Assembly (NCBI RefSeq): GCF_031877795.1
Contig: NC_133933.1
Coordinates: 21,790,029-21,854,028, forward strand
From: Strix aluco
Lineage: Eukaryota; Chordata; Aves; Strigiformes; Strigidae
Direction of reading: 5' to 3'
Length of the DNA stretch: 64,000 nt
The position numbers and the translations under genes are program-made. Positions 26,700 through 37,615 of the stretch are shown here, in pieces. Position 1 is the first letter of the stretch. Each line of letters begins with the position of its first letter. A model generated the notes under the pieces. The model was not told the DNA's origin and did not search any database. It saw only the letters and a list, made by a program, of their open reading frames with translations.

Positions 26700-29600
26700 C
26701 CTGTGGTGTTTGTTGAGCGAGACTTTAGGATTAAATGGATTAAATTAAGGATGAAATGCTGTTTGTGAAAATCAGATTTCTAGTGGAGGAGGAAATGAAC
26801 CTAAATGTTAGTGTTATGCAAAGCATCTATTGTTAGTGATGTCTTAGCTCCCTACGTTTCAGTCGGGTCTGTCGGTTTGTCCACTGTTTGGGGATTGCAG
26901 CGTTGTCTGGAGGCGTAGGGGATTGTCGTTGGCAAAGCTGGAAGAGACGTGTTCTGTCTTTGGAGAGCTGGAGGTGGAAGGGCAGCAGTTGGAGGCTTCC
27001 AGTCTTTGGAGGGTTTTAACCGACAGTAAATTAATTTCTTAATAATTTGTAAAGCTGGGCTTTTATTTCTTTTCTGAGATGCTGTGAAAATGAATGCCAA
27101 CACTTGTGCACTCTCTACTCACAGGCCAGCAGCTTAGGCTGAACTGTGTAAGTTTTTAAGCAGTACTGATGTTACTACTCGCAGACAGGCTTCAAATCAG
27201 GCAAAAGAGGGACGTGAATGAAGGTCTGTTGCATCTCAGGTGAGTGCTGGTCTGCTGAGCTTTTGGGGTGTGGAGTAACACCAGAAGTAGCTGTGTTTTG
27301 GTTGTGCAAGGTCCTACCTGTATCTGTGTCTCTGCCTTTCCAGAAGTTGAGGCAGGAGCCCTGGGTTGGGGTCAAAGAGCAGGCTGAGTATCTTGTTGGC
27401 ACTTCTTGGGTATGGGGAGTGTGGCACTGGAAACTTGCCACCGCTCCCCATTGCACCTGTAAGGTGGGCAGTACATGTGTCCATCCTTTCGGTGCAACCA
27501 CAAACCTCTTGCAGGAGTGGAGCTGTGGGAGAAACTGGCAGCAGGAAGAGGAGGGGCATTTCAGGAATGTTTTGTTCATTCTTCTGTCTCACCGACAGAG
27601 ATTCTGCAAATCTGTTTCAATATCGGACAACAAACTGGTAGCAGAGGTATGAGTTCTGGTGTCCTACGCTGGTGTTAGGACAGCCGGGCCACACTGTCCT
27701 CTGAGCCCTCTGCCTGCATCATCTTCAAGCAGCTGTTCTGTGTGAAACCATTTGGGTATGACAGCTGTGAGCAGTTGGGCTGGTTGTTCCAAAAATTTCC
27801 CTCAATTTAGAGCCTGATAACTGACAGTTCTGTGCATTTTCTAATCCTTACGACTATTTATCTGCAAAGCTAAGACTAAGCTGTTCGTTTCTTCAGCTTT
27901 CAAAGATGCAGCATCGCCTGGAGAAAGAGGCTGGAGATGGGGCAGGTCCTCCCTTGCAGCTCTAATCCTGGTAGTTTTGGAGCAGTGGATAGTGAGGAGG
28001 ACAGAGTAGCTGCCCATTCGGAGCAGCAGAGGTTGGATGAGGGTTTGTGTAAAGAGTCCAAGGTGTGCCCAGAGCAAGCCTCCGTGGTTGAGCAGTCAAC
28101 AAATCAATGGGGTGGAAACTCTGAGGCGTACTTTTGTTTTTATTTGCCTAACCAGTATTGTGTCCCATTTATAGGGACACAAACGTATCCAACGTTTGTC
28201 CAGGCACCACTGCACAGCGTAAGGGATTTTTGTTTGTCGTTTTTCATGTGGTGTGGTGACCTTATTTCCAGGTCATGGAAGTAAATAAACTTTGAATGTG
28301 ATGAGGAGCAATACCATAGATGGCCAGCGGGTGTCACACCAGTTTCACAAAAATTCCTTGGATTACCGGGCAGGGAAGTCAACCTGTGAACTGTGCCTTT
28401 GAGGACAGCATAATCTCATTGTTGCTAAATGCATCCTGCTGTAAGACGCTGTGGCTCCCATCCTCCCCTCTTGTTATTGTCCTACTTCCAAAGGGACTTA
28501 GTACTACTCCAGGACTTGGTGACAGAGGTGCTTCTCTTGCTAAATATTTCAGTGTTTCACCTGATTCTCGGAAGTTTGGTAGGGGAATAGGAACTGCCCA
28601 TGTGGGATGCATACCTGTGCCTATTCAAGGTTCTGCTGTGTAAGGACTTGGAGTATGGATGTTTTGCTTTTGGTCTCCCTGCATGCTATGGGAAGTCATT
28701 TAAAAAAACAAAAGGTTTTTTTGGTTCATCCTTTCAATTACTTCTGCTAATGGCTTCTCTGTCGCAAAACAACTATCTCAATGACCTTGGTTAAGAAGAA
28801 GCAAGCAAAAGCACAGCATGCCGTTGGAGAGAGGGTGGAGGAGGAGGACATGGAAAGGGAGAAAAGAAGGAAAAATCTAGGATGCACAACTAATTCTTAG
28901 AAAATTCCTGATTACTGGGAACATCAGCATGTAGACATTTGAAAATTGCACGTGAAAATTATCGACATGGCTATCAAGCTATATGCCAAGTTGCAGTTTA
29001 GGCTGTCTTGTGATGAAACAAGGGCCTGGTACTGTATTCACCCTTCTTTGTGTGGGAGGGAACTGTCCCATCTCTGCCAGTCCTGGCCTTGGTATTTTTG
29101 GAGCAAGGCAGGAGAGCCCTGCTGTGGGCAGATAGGCTATTTCATCCTAACAGAGGGCATAAACCCAGCCCTGATCTCTGCTTCAGAGTGCTTCATGTGA
29201 GCTGTTGGGAAATTTAGGAAGTAGACAAGAACTGAAGATCCCCAAGGGATCTGGTTTCCAAGTCACACCTCTGTTCAGATCCTTTGCACTCCCTAGGACC
29301 CCTCCTTGAAACTTCAGATATTCGAGGAAACAAAGCAAATGAAGCCAACCCCGACCTGTCAAGGCTCTTTTACCTCGCTCTCAGTGGAGTCATCCAGAGT
29401 GCAGCCTCTCTTTAAATCAACTTTATATAAGCTCTTAATTAGACAGCTTAAAAAAAATAAATGAAGTGATGGCCAGATGTGAAAAGAGGATAAGACATTG
29501 ACTCCTACTTGGAAAGAGGAGATAGGGGCTTTTGCACTGAAATATATTTAACTATTTAAGTGCCAGGCAGGAGTCTAGAGGTTTTGCAGTTTTTGGTCAG

Positions 29601-30749
29601 GAGACTGCTGGTATGTTAGATGTGTTATAAAGGTTTTGTGATGAGCAGGCAAACCACACTCCTGCATGGTGGTTCTTGCTCTTCTCTCACTCCCTTCCTC
29701 AAAATATAGTGGATGGGTCATATGGTGATGCTGCCTCCTATTCAGGATCTGGTCTATCTTCATGTAAGCCTCCTAATATGTCAAAGCAAAACCCAAATAA
29801 TGCAATAATGGACAGGCGTCGATTTACTCCTTCAGCTCTACTGCTGAGATACGCAGTTGTTTGGGGCTTGTGAGCAGAAAAGTTTCCCTGTGGAGGTAGC
29901 AGGGGGTGGGCTGGGTGCCAGGGGAAGCTGGTGGAGATTTGGGGCTGTGGAACTGTGTGGTCTTATGTCCTTCCGGACACTGGGGGCGCGGGAAACAGAA
30001 ATGCCTTCTCCAGTGTTATCCAAGCAGTTGCAGAGCCCCTGAATATCTGTCTAGTAGGACACACGCAGAAAAAACTTATACTTTAACACAGCTATACCTT
30101 CTTTTGCAGCAAATGACTACTTTGTCCAGAACTTCAGACTCACCAAGAGTCCTATGATGAAAAACTAATACAGCAGGCTGAATGGGTCAAAGAAAGGTTG
30201 GTTTGTGTTTTTATGAATAAAATGCACGATCATGTTGTGATATCTTCTGTGAAAAGCTGTGCTGTGGTTGTCATTGCAGGAGCTTTTTTGCTTAGCTACT
30301 GGTTTGTTCAGTGAAATATTCAGAAACGGCAAAGATTCGAGAATTTTAGTACATATAATTGCTTGTTCAAAATTCAAACTGAAAAGCAGCTGTAATTTAG
30401 GGTTCATTTTGTTTCTGTTTTTTGCCCGCTTCAATTACTTGGGAAGCAGAAACAATGCCATATGGCTTGGGCACCCACTTGCGCATGTACCCGAGCGCAG
30501 AGGCAGTAGTGTGGCAAATTGTTCCAAGAATAATTACTCAGCTGAATGTTGCTTCTGTGAGCTATTTGGAAAATATTTTCTAATAATCAATTTCTGCATA
30601 AAAGTCAGTATTGGTTTGTAGATAGCAAAATGAGCTCTATTTGTCAGCTAATTTATTCACAAACATTTCAACCAAAGCTTGTTTTTCTAAACAAATATCT
30701 GTGTCAATAGATGGTGTTTTGCTTTAAAACTTGAGAGCTTTATTACCTG
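26700..30749. other. Intergenic region with no recognised gene
   Basis: Between the WDR43 poly(A) site and the provirus I see no convincing exon, RNA gene or well-preserved repeat. Open frames here are short, overlap on both strands and have no recognisable domains. A perfect 9-bp inverted repeat is at 28158-28182. TOGARAM2, which follows WDR43 in mammals, is not evident. Confidence 0.5.
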
Positions 30750-31386
30750 TGTTATAAGTGAATTCTCAAATTGATGTGAGACAAGGCCAATAAAAATTCC
30801 AATTATTTATTTTAGCAAGCGGCAATAAGCAAAACAGCGCTGGGCGGCCGGGGAGTTCAACTCCACCAACGGCGCGCACTTCCGAAATTGTTTCATCTTG
30901 CTTATGTGTTACAAAGTGATGTATATTAATGAGACTCTCATACATATTCATAACCCATCCCCGCCTACCCCCGCTTCGTATTTTAATGAGATTTCCTCCT
31001 ACTTGCGCCTGCGCAGTAAACTTCAACAGTTCTGGGCGGTGGTCGCAGAGTCCTGAGTAGGTCGCAGAGATGAAGTATCTCCTCTTCCTCGCCATTGAAC
31101 TTTTCACCCCAAGGTTCTGCGCAGCCTCCGTAGTTCTCTGACATGTCTCTGCATGCCTCTTGTCTCTACATGTCTCTGTTCAAGCTCTGAGAAGGACGCA
31201 CCACTATGTCTTCTGCCTACCCCCTACACAGCCTTGATATATGATGTTAGTTCAGCTAAGCGCTTGCTGTTAGTCGGTCAGTTTTACACAATATAGCAAT
31301 ATTAGCTTTACATAGCTCATGTGGTGATTTACTTATCCATTGTTTTTAACTGAATTTGATGAACAAATAGTTTACTATCTATCACA
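30750..31386 (-). repeat. 3' LTR of the gammaretrovirus-like provirus
   Basis: 637 bp; on the plus strand it runs TGTTATAAG to CTATCACA. It is near-identical to the LTR at 39466-40099. The minus-strand AATAAA poly(A) signal is at 30806-30811. It directly abuts the polypurine tract, which marks it as the 3' LTR. Most differences from the other LTR lie in the left 250 bp (R/U5 and proximal U3 in the viral sense). Confidence 0.95.
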
Positions 31387-31408
31387 ATCCCCCCTTTTTC
31401 TTTTTATC
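31387..31408 (-). promoter_or_regulatory. Polypurine tract
   Basis: On the minus strand a run of A and G residues ending in GGGGGG lies immediately before the 3' LTR. This is the expected primer site for plus-strand DNA synthesis. Confidence 0.85.
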
Positions 31409-31762
31409 ATTTTGTTCATCAAATCGTCGTAATTCTTGGCTTAAAATGAAGGTTCCTTCTAATTCAGGGTTGTTGTCTAGTGGTTCATATTTGGCTTTGA
31501 TAAGCATTAGATGGGTCGCTTCTAACCTGTTCTTTACAATCTCTAATATCTTATTGAAAATACAAGGGCCGAAAGTCAAACCTAAAATTACCAAGATTAG
31601 GGGTCCAGCTATCGTAGATAGCAGGGTGGTGAGCCACGGTGAACGGTTAAACCAGGATTCATACCAACTCTGTTGCATTTCCCGTTCTTTCTTTCTTTTC
31701 TCTAGTCCTTCCCGTAACTTGGTCATGGTATCTCTCACTATTCCAGTGAATATACACAACAT
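31387..31762 (-). pseudogene. env: env TM carboxyl end of the gammaretrovirus-like provirus (frame-shifted piece)
   Basis: This frame is offset from the one carrying the upstream TM ectodomain and ends near 31382. It holds the segment before the membrane ([17 protein letters not shown]), a hydrophobic membrane span ([20 protein letters not shown]) and a cytoplasmic tail of about 60 residues with a YEPL sorting-type motif. The break from the preceding env piece lies just after the CC motif, near 31745-31765. A natural product ending at the upstream stop would lack the membrane anchor. Confidence 0.88.
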
Positions 31763-32673
31763 TCTTCTCCGAGTGCAGCGCGTAATCCTCCCTGTTGTAA
31801 AAACATTAAGTCTAACCCCCTTCTGTTTTGTAGTACTACTTCTGATAAGGATCTGACTGATTTTTCTAAAGCAGTTATTGATGGCTCAATTCTTAGTAGG
31901 TCCTCATCTACAGCTATTCTTAATGCCTTAAATTCTTTGCTTTGTTGTACTAATGAGGCTACTCCAGTGCCTACTCCCTCACCTCCCAAAATCATTAGAG
32001 TAGCTACTGTTAGTGCTGTAAAGGGTTCTCGTTTAGACAGATGGTGTTCCTGGGTGATTTGTGAATTGAAGACAAACTCTTCGGGGTGGTAAAAGATTTT
32101 AGGGACAATAGCTACCTGAATACAATAGTCTGAGGATTCATTGAAATGTTCTGACAGGCAGGGTCTAACTCCTATAGTAGAACAGACCCACTTGGTGCCA
32201 TTAGCAGGTAATAGCCACCTTGCAGGTCTTTCAGGTCCCTTTGATTTCTTCCTATCGTTATTGGTACATAATTGTTTCTTGTTTTCTGGAACTTTTCCTA
32301 CACACAGGCCCTTTCCTGTTACTTGGGTCAATGTAATTCCTTGTTTCTCTGTGCCCCATATACACTGCGCTGGGTTAGTGCCATTCACACGTCTGGGTTT
32401 TTTCGTTACTCCTACAGCTTCATAAAAGGGTGGGTTTATTCCATAACACAGCCAACAATGTTCAGTGAGGTTTGGGTTAGTTTTGTTCAATACTAGATAG
32501 CTAGCTTGCATCAGTTTCCAGAGGGAAGTATCCCCAAGATTTTTGTTAGGAATTTGGGTGATCAGGTTACTATTCATCTTTGGAATTAGGCTATTATTTA
32601 TCTTTGGAATTGTTGTTGTGATTTCCTCTATTCTCTTAGTCAATTCATCAGTTAATATCAGATTGGGCCCCAC
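31738..32673 (-). pseudogene. env: env, SU carboxyl half and TM ectodomain (frame-shifted piece)
   Basis: This stretch of about 311 codons has the SU motif CWLC (EHCWLCYG), several N-glycosylation sites (NKT, NLT, NGT, NES), and a basic cleavage-like LSKR followed by a hydrophobic, Gly-rich fusion-peptide-like segment. It ends after the heptad region and the paired cysteines EECC. The first Cys expected in a CX6CC motif is Arg here (codon 31780-31782, CGC). The frame opens at a non-ATG codon because the true env start lies in the previous piece. It ends at 31738 in a stop created by the frame break. Confidence 0.92.
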
Positions 32674-32683
32674 CTGTATTGGA

Positions 32684-33514
32684 TCATTCGGGACTGGTTT
32701 CTTTTTTTATTTGAATAAAACTGCCCCTATCCCGTCCCGACTCATAAAGTCGGATTCCCCAACTTTTTCCCACAAGCCAACTAGGATCTTGGGGATTGGT
32801 TACATTTAAATAAATGTCTGTGCAGTGTTCAGGGAGCGCGGAAACTCCAACTCGATTACCTCTCGCTACTGTTCTCTTTTTATTGTGTTTTGGACATGGT
32901 ACCCATCCTGATTTCAAAAATTTGTCCTTAATTTGTGGTTCCCAGTCTGAGGCTATAGTTTCACATCCCCAATGGCCACAATAATAGTGGTCAGGATAGC
33001 TACAATAGTTTCTTCCTGGACTGGAACCGGGACAGATATAAAATCCTGTGTCCTGTATACAAGGTATTACGGGTATTAGGGTACACAGGGGACTCATAAA
33101 TGATGGTGCCCCTGACGTTATTATAGTCTGTATTTGCTTCTGGTTACCCCCTTCAATAGTTAAGGTCCATTCAAAAGGTTGATGGGGCTGGTGGTTCAGT
33201 CCAGCCCATGCTTGTGGCATATGTATTATGAGTAGTACGCTCAGAATGTATTGAGAAGGGTGGAAACTCCATTTCTTTGTTATCCAGATAGTCCAATAAA
33301 TCCAATAGAAGGTTGGTAGGACTCTGAAAGTTTTCATAGTTTTTATATAAGGGGGACCTTGTTTCTTTGGTGTCAGTGTGCTCTGCACTCTTTTCTGGCC
33401 TTTATTTCTCAGGGGTCTCTTTCCCTTTAGAGTAGGGTAGAGAGTCTTTTCCCACCTTTGTACGTCTCTGCCTCCTCTGCCTACTCTGTTGCTTAGAGCA
33501 GCAGGGTGTGCCAT
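32684..33514 (-). pseudogene. env: env amino-terminal part (leader and SU)
   Basis: The open frame starts at ATG 33514 and runs 276 codons to TGA. It begins with a basic leader. About 55-60 residues in, a second Met (MKTF) precedes hydrophobic stretches ending MPQAWAG, a plausible signal peptide. A Cys-rich SU domain follows (YICPGSS, YYCGHWGCE). The frame is lost near 32674-32708, next to a 7-base T run on the plus strand (32702-32708), and the protein continues in another frame. Which Met is used is uncertain. Confidence 0.88.
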
Positions 33515-34003
33515 CTTCTCGGCAGCAGTCGTATTCTTCAGGGGTACGTTTACCTCTACTCCGAGATATATATAGGCCTCCCAATTCTTAGCTTTAACCT
33601 CAGGCCCCTGACAGGGAATCCAAGGGATCTGCTTTCTGCAGACTGCTCTTAGAATCCGAGGTTGGTATTCTGTGGGCCAGTTAGGGTGAGTGCACTCCCT
33701 TTCGGGATTTATTCCCCTCGTAAATATTTCCTACCAAGTTTTGGAGTCTTCAATTATTTTCCCCGTTTTTACTCCAATTTTTAAGGTCTGATTGGTTAGT
33801 CTCTGTTCCTGTAGGTAACACTGGTTACAACTAGATCGGAGATTTACCCCAAATGTGTTGTGGACCCACCAACCTTCTTTACATATGTTACACTCTACGT
33901 ATACAAACGGAAATAAATACAGGTTTCAATTGGGCAAAATATTAAGGTCTCACTCATCGAGTCCTTTTGGGAAATCCTGTACTGTGATGTTTACAGTGTT
34001 CAT
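33515..34003 (-). pseudogene. Unexplained Cys-rich reading frame between pol and env
   Basis: Between the pol TGA (34004-34006) and the env ATG (33514) lie 489 bp in the same frame as both. An ATG follows the pol stop at once (34003). The frame is broken by three stop codons (two TGA between about 33970 and 33925, one TAG near 33733) but otherwise reads as protein. It includes two CxxC pairs about 17 residues apart (CNIC and CNQC) and several Trp residues, and then runs on into the env leader. This resembles a decayed separate gene or a long env leader rather than noise. I recognise no family and assign no function. Confidence 0.45.
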
Positions 34004-37000
34004 TCAGGTCTTTCGAAGGGTGACTCGTAGATCTGCGGGAGAGCTGGTCACCTTCCAGGAAGGATCTTGTATGGGTCCTTTCACACGGCTTGCATGTGTC
34101 CACCCTTTCTCAGCAGTCCGAACAGCAGTCTCTGTAGTGATAAGAACGACATAGGGTCCTTCCCAGTGGGGAGTCAAAGAGGATTCTTTCCATGATTTAA
34201 TTAATACTTTATCTCCTGGTTGAATTCGATGCATTGCTATATCTAAGGGAGGCCTTTGTACTACCATCCCCCGGGCCTGCAATTGTTTTCTCCTTGCCAT
34301 TAGTTGTATCAAGTAGGATTTTATTCTTAATTCTTTGAGTTGGGGGTGATCTGGGGGTATCTCCAAATCATAGGGCATCCCATATAGCATTTCAAAGGGA
34401 GAGATCCCTACATCGGTCCGGGGCTGGGTCCTGATGTTTAACAAAGCTAAGGGGAGACATTTTACCCATGACATTTTGGTTTCCAACATTAACTTGGTAA
34501 GCTGCTTTTTTATTTCTCCGTTCATACGTTCAACTTTTCCTGAGCTCTGTGGGTGCCATGGGGTGTGGTATTGCCACTGGGTACCTAGGGCAGCCAAAGT
34601 CTCTCTGGCTACTCTGGATACAAAGTGTGGACCCCTATCTGAGTCTATTGCTTCTATTGCTCCATACCGAGGTATAATTTCTTCAAGTAATATCCTTGTT
34701 ACCGTGTGAGCTGTGGCTCGAGCTGTGGGAAAGGCTTCTATAAATTGGGTTAAATGATTTATAATTACTAATAAGTATTTATACCTCCCCACCTTTGGTA
34801 ATTCGGTGAAGTCTATTTGTATTCTTGCAAAAGGTCTATGAGCCAATTCTCGCCCCCCATATACTTGTTTTCTTATTTGATGTTTATTTACTTTTTGACA
34901 AAGGAGACATTCTCCTATCACTCGTTTGGCTATATCATATATCCCAATGCACATGTATTTAGTTGCAAATTGATCCACTAATGCCTGCGTTCCCCAATGA
35001 GTGTTTTTATGGAATTGCTGTATTATCTTGGTAGCTATGGGTTTTGGGAGAACTTCTTGGCCATCCGGGAGTTCCCATTTTCCATTAGCTTTCTGTTCAA
35101 TCCCCATTTGATTTAATTTTGCTTGTTCTTGAACAGTAAAGCTTAAAATTTCATAGGATTTTCCATGGAAAAAGCACCACTTAAAACCTGGTCTTTCACA
35201 TACACATTCTATGCCGTCTACTCCGAAATCGTCCCAGCAAGCATAACAGGGGAGGTAATTATTTCCACAATTAACACACCGCTGTCTGGCTTCTATCGGA
35301 TCATCCAAGTGCAGTGCTAATAGCTCTGCTCTCTTTGCCTCTTGATCAGCAAGGTTATTCCCCCGTAGTAAAGGATTTAGCCCCCTCTGGTGTCCCTTTA
35401 AGTGTACTACCGTAATTTCGCTGGGCCCTCCTATCGCTTGTAAAATTTGTAATATTAACTCCTGATGTACTAGGTCCTTCCCCCGAGAATTGATTAGGCC
35501 TCTCTCTTCCCATATTTTCCCAAAGGTATGTACTACTCCGAAGGCATATCTAGAATCGGTGTATATAGTTCCCACTTTTCCTTTTAGTAATTGTAAAGCC
35601 TTGAATACTGCATATAATTCACATGCCTGTGCTGACCAGCTGGGACTCAAGGGTCCTGATTCTATCACCTTAAAAGTTTTTCCATCAATTATGGCATATC
35701 CTGATTTTCTTTTTCCTTCTACCACCCGATAGGATCCATCTACAAATAACTTTTCTCCTTTCCCTAATTCTTCTTCTTCCAAATCTGGTCTTATCTTAGT
35801 TTGTTCCTCAATGTTACGGAGGCAATCATGAAAACGATTTTGACTAGGTTCTCCATACAAAAATTGGGCTGGATTTTGTAACGATGTTGTTTCAAGGGTC
35901 AGGTGGGGAGATGCAATAAGGATTGCCTCATATTTTACCAGTCTAGCATTGGTTATCCATTTTTCTGCTTTTTGTTGTAACACACCTCTGATATTATGGG
36001 GTGATAGTACCTTTAACTCACTACCAAAAGTTATTTTATGTGCTTCCTCAATTGACAAAGCGGCTGCCACCACGACTTGTAGGCACGTAGGCCATCCTCG
36101 ACTTACGGGGTCCAGTAATTTTGAAATATATGCTACTGGTTTCTTCTTTCCTGCCCATTCCTGGGCTAATACTCCAAATGCAGTTCCTTCCTCTATGTTG
36201 ACAAATAAGAAGAATGGTCTTTTTAGGTCGGGCAAGCTCAGAACGGGAGCATTTACTAATTCAGTTTTTAGTTCTTTTAACCGTTGGTCATCTTCCTGAG
36301 TCCATTTTAATAATCCATCTTTAGTTATTTTGGTGTATAAAAACTTTACCTTTCCACTGTACCCTTCGATCCACTGCCTACAATATCCAAATAGCCCTAG
36401 TAGCTGCCGGACTTGTTTCTTGGTTTTTGGACTTGGTAGGGAAAGGATCCCTTTAACTCTTTCCGGATCCAATTTCTTAGTTCCTTGACTTAATCGATGT
36501 CCTAAGTATTTAACTTCCTTTTCAACAAATTGCAATTTGGATTTTGACACTTTTAGTCCCTTCAAGCTCAGGAAATTTAACAATTTGATACTTTCTTCCC
36601 GTACTATTTCCTCATCTTCCCCTGCTATTAAAAGATCATCTACATACTGAACTAGGGTAAGGGTATCTCCTATCTGGTAATCCTGTAAAATTTGTTCTAA
36701 AGCTTGCCCGAACAGGTTTGGGGATTCGGTGAAACCTTGGGGTAGGACCATCCATCGGAGTTGAGTTTTCCTGTAGGTATCTGGGTCCTCCCACTCAAAA
36801 GCAAAATAGTTTCTGCATTCCTCTTTTAGGGGGCATGCCCAGAAAGCATCCTTCAAGTCTATTACACTGTACCACCGGTCGTTCGGGCCTAATTGATTTA
36901 AGAGAGTGTGTGGGTTAGCTACTACGGGGAATCTAGTTACAGTCCTTTTGTTAATTTCCCTTAGGTCATGGACTAATCTGTACCCCCCATCCGCCTTCTT

Positions 37001-37564
37001 GATGGGTAAAATGGGAGTGTTAAAAGGGGACATGTAGGGCTCCAATAATCCCTGCTTTATTAATCTCTGAATTTCTGGTTTCAATCCTTGCCTTCCCTCC
37101 TGAGGTATGGGGTATTGCTTAATCCTCACCGGTACCTCAGGATCCCGGATGGTTACCATAAAAGGTTCAACATTCAATTTTCCCACCGTATCTGGAGTGT
37201 ACCATACTGCAGGGTTGATTCTAGTCTCATCTTCAACCCGTAGGGGGCACAGTTTGATTTCAAGTTTGCGTTCTGTTACTTCCAAACTAATTCCTAATTC
37301 AATCATTAGATCTCTCCCCAGTAGGTTATGATCTGCCTCAGGTACTAACAACAAGGATCCCATCCCCAATTTAGAATCTGTTTCAAGGAGTACATCTTTA
37401 ATTACCGGTACTCCGAATGGTTCTCCTTTTGCCCCAACTACTTGTACTTTTTCTGATGAAATCTTACACCCTTGGGGCAATGATTGAACGGTAGATCTCT
37501 CCGCTCCTGAATCTACTAAAAATTCTACCTCCTGTTGCCAGGGACCTACTTTTAACTTTATCAA
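34004..37564 (-). CDS. pol: pol polyprotein (protease, RT, RNase H, integrase), fully open
   Basis: 1186 codons without a stop. Counting from base 37564, which is TTG and not a true start: protease DSG at residues 18-20; reverse transcriptase with YVDD at 307-310 (36635-36646); RNase H VDGS with Asp at 609; integrase zinc finger (H..H, CLLC) at about 865-915; integrase core D918, D976, E1012, spaced D,D-35-E. All key catalytic residues I can place are present. The protein would be made as a Gag-Pol fusion by suppression of the UAG at 37613-37615, which is in frame with pol across 16 sense codons. Plus-strand open frames in this interval are shadows. In this copy the gag frameshift upstream should stop normal Gag-Pol production. 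Confidence 0.95.
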   Translation of the reverse strand: MIKLKVGPWQQEVEFLVDSGAERSTVQSLPQGCKISSEKVQVVGAKGEPFGVPVIKDVLLETDSKLGMGSLLLVPEADHNLLGRDLMIELGISLEVTERKLEIKLCPLRVEDETRINPAVWYTPDTVGKLNVEPFMVTIRDPEVPVRIKQYPIPQEGRQGLKPEIQRLIKQGLLEPYMSPFNTPILPIKKADGGYRLVHDLREINKRTVTRFPVVANPHTLLNQLGPNDRWYSVIDLKDAFWACPLKEECRNYFAFEWEDPDTYRKTQLRWMVLPQGFTESPNLFGQALEQILQDYQIGDTLTLVQYVDDLLIAGEDEEIVREESIKLLNFLSLKGLKVSKSKLQFVEKEVKYLGHRLSQGTKKLDPERVKGILSLPSPKTKKQVRQLLGLFGYCRQWIEGYSGKVKFLYTKITKDGLLKWTQEDDQRLKELKTELVNAPVLSLPDLKRPFFLFVNIEEGTAFGVLAQEWAGKKKPVAYISKLLDPVSRGWPTCLQVVVAAALSIEEAHKITFGSELKVLSPHNIRGVLQQKAEKWITNARLVKYEAILIASPHLTLETTSLQNPAQFLYGEPSQNRFHDCLRNIEEQTKIRPDLEEEELGKGEKLFVDGSYRVVEGKRKSGYAIIDGKTFKVIESGPLSPSWSAQACELYAVFKALQLLKGKVGTIYTDSRYAFGVVHTFGKIWEERGLINSRGKDLVHQELILQILQAIGGPSEITVVHLKGHQRGLNPLLRGNNLADQEAKRAELLALHLDDPIEARQRCVNCGNNYLPCYACWDDFGVDGIECVCERPGFKWCFFHGKSYEILSFTVQEQAKLNQMGIEQKANGKWELPDGQEVLPKPIATKIIQQFHKNTHWGTQALVDQFATKYMCIGIYDIAKRVIGECLLCQKVNKHQIRKQVYGGRELAHRPFARIQIDFTELPKVGRYKYLLVIINHLTQFIEAFPTARATAHTVTRILLEEIIPRYGAIEAIDSDRGPHFVSRVARETLAALGTQWQYHTPWHPQSSGKVERMNGEIKKQLTKLMLETKMSWVKCLPLALLNIRTQPRTDVGISPFEMLYGMPYDLEIPPDHPQLKELRIKSYLIQLMARRKQLQARGMVVQRPPLDIAMHRIQPGDKVLIKSWKESSLTPHWEGPYVVLITTETAVRTAEKGWTHASRVKGPIQDPSWKVTSSPADLRVTLRKT

Positions 37565-37615
37565 GGGCTCAGTTCGTTCTCGGGTCCCCAGCAGATAGAG
37601 CCCCTGACACCCCTA
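37565..37615 (-). promoter_or_regulatory. Gag-pol stop-codon readthrough site
   Basis: The gag frame ends in TAG followed by GGG, and pol continues in the same frame. On the minus strand GGGCTC (37598-37603) can pair with GAGCCC (37565-37570) across a loop of 27 bases, starting about 9 bases after the stop. A UAG-G context followed by downstream structure is the arrangement gammaretroviruses use to read through into pol. The pairing is by eye. Confidence 0.7.

Noticed and set aside
27218-27652. 144-codon plus-strand open frame downstream of WDR43
   Set aside because: Overlapping open frames on both strands, no splice context or recognisable motif.
33402-33584. True Tat/Rev homologue
   Set aside because: No ATG, no spliced exon shown, and composition only; overlap with a basic env leader is the simpler explanation. 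Kept only as a low-interest finding.
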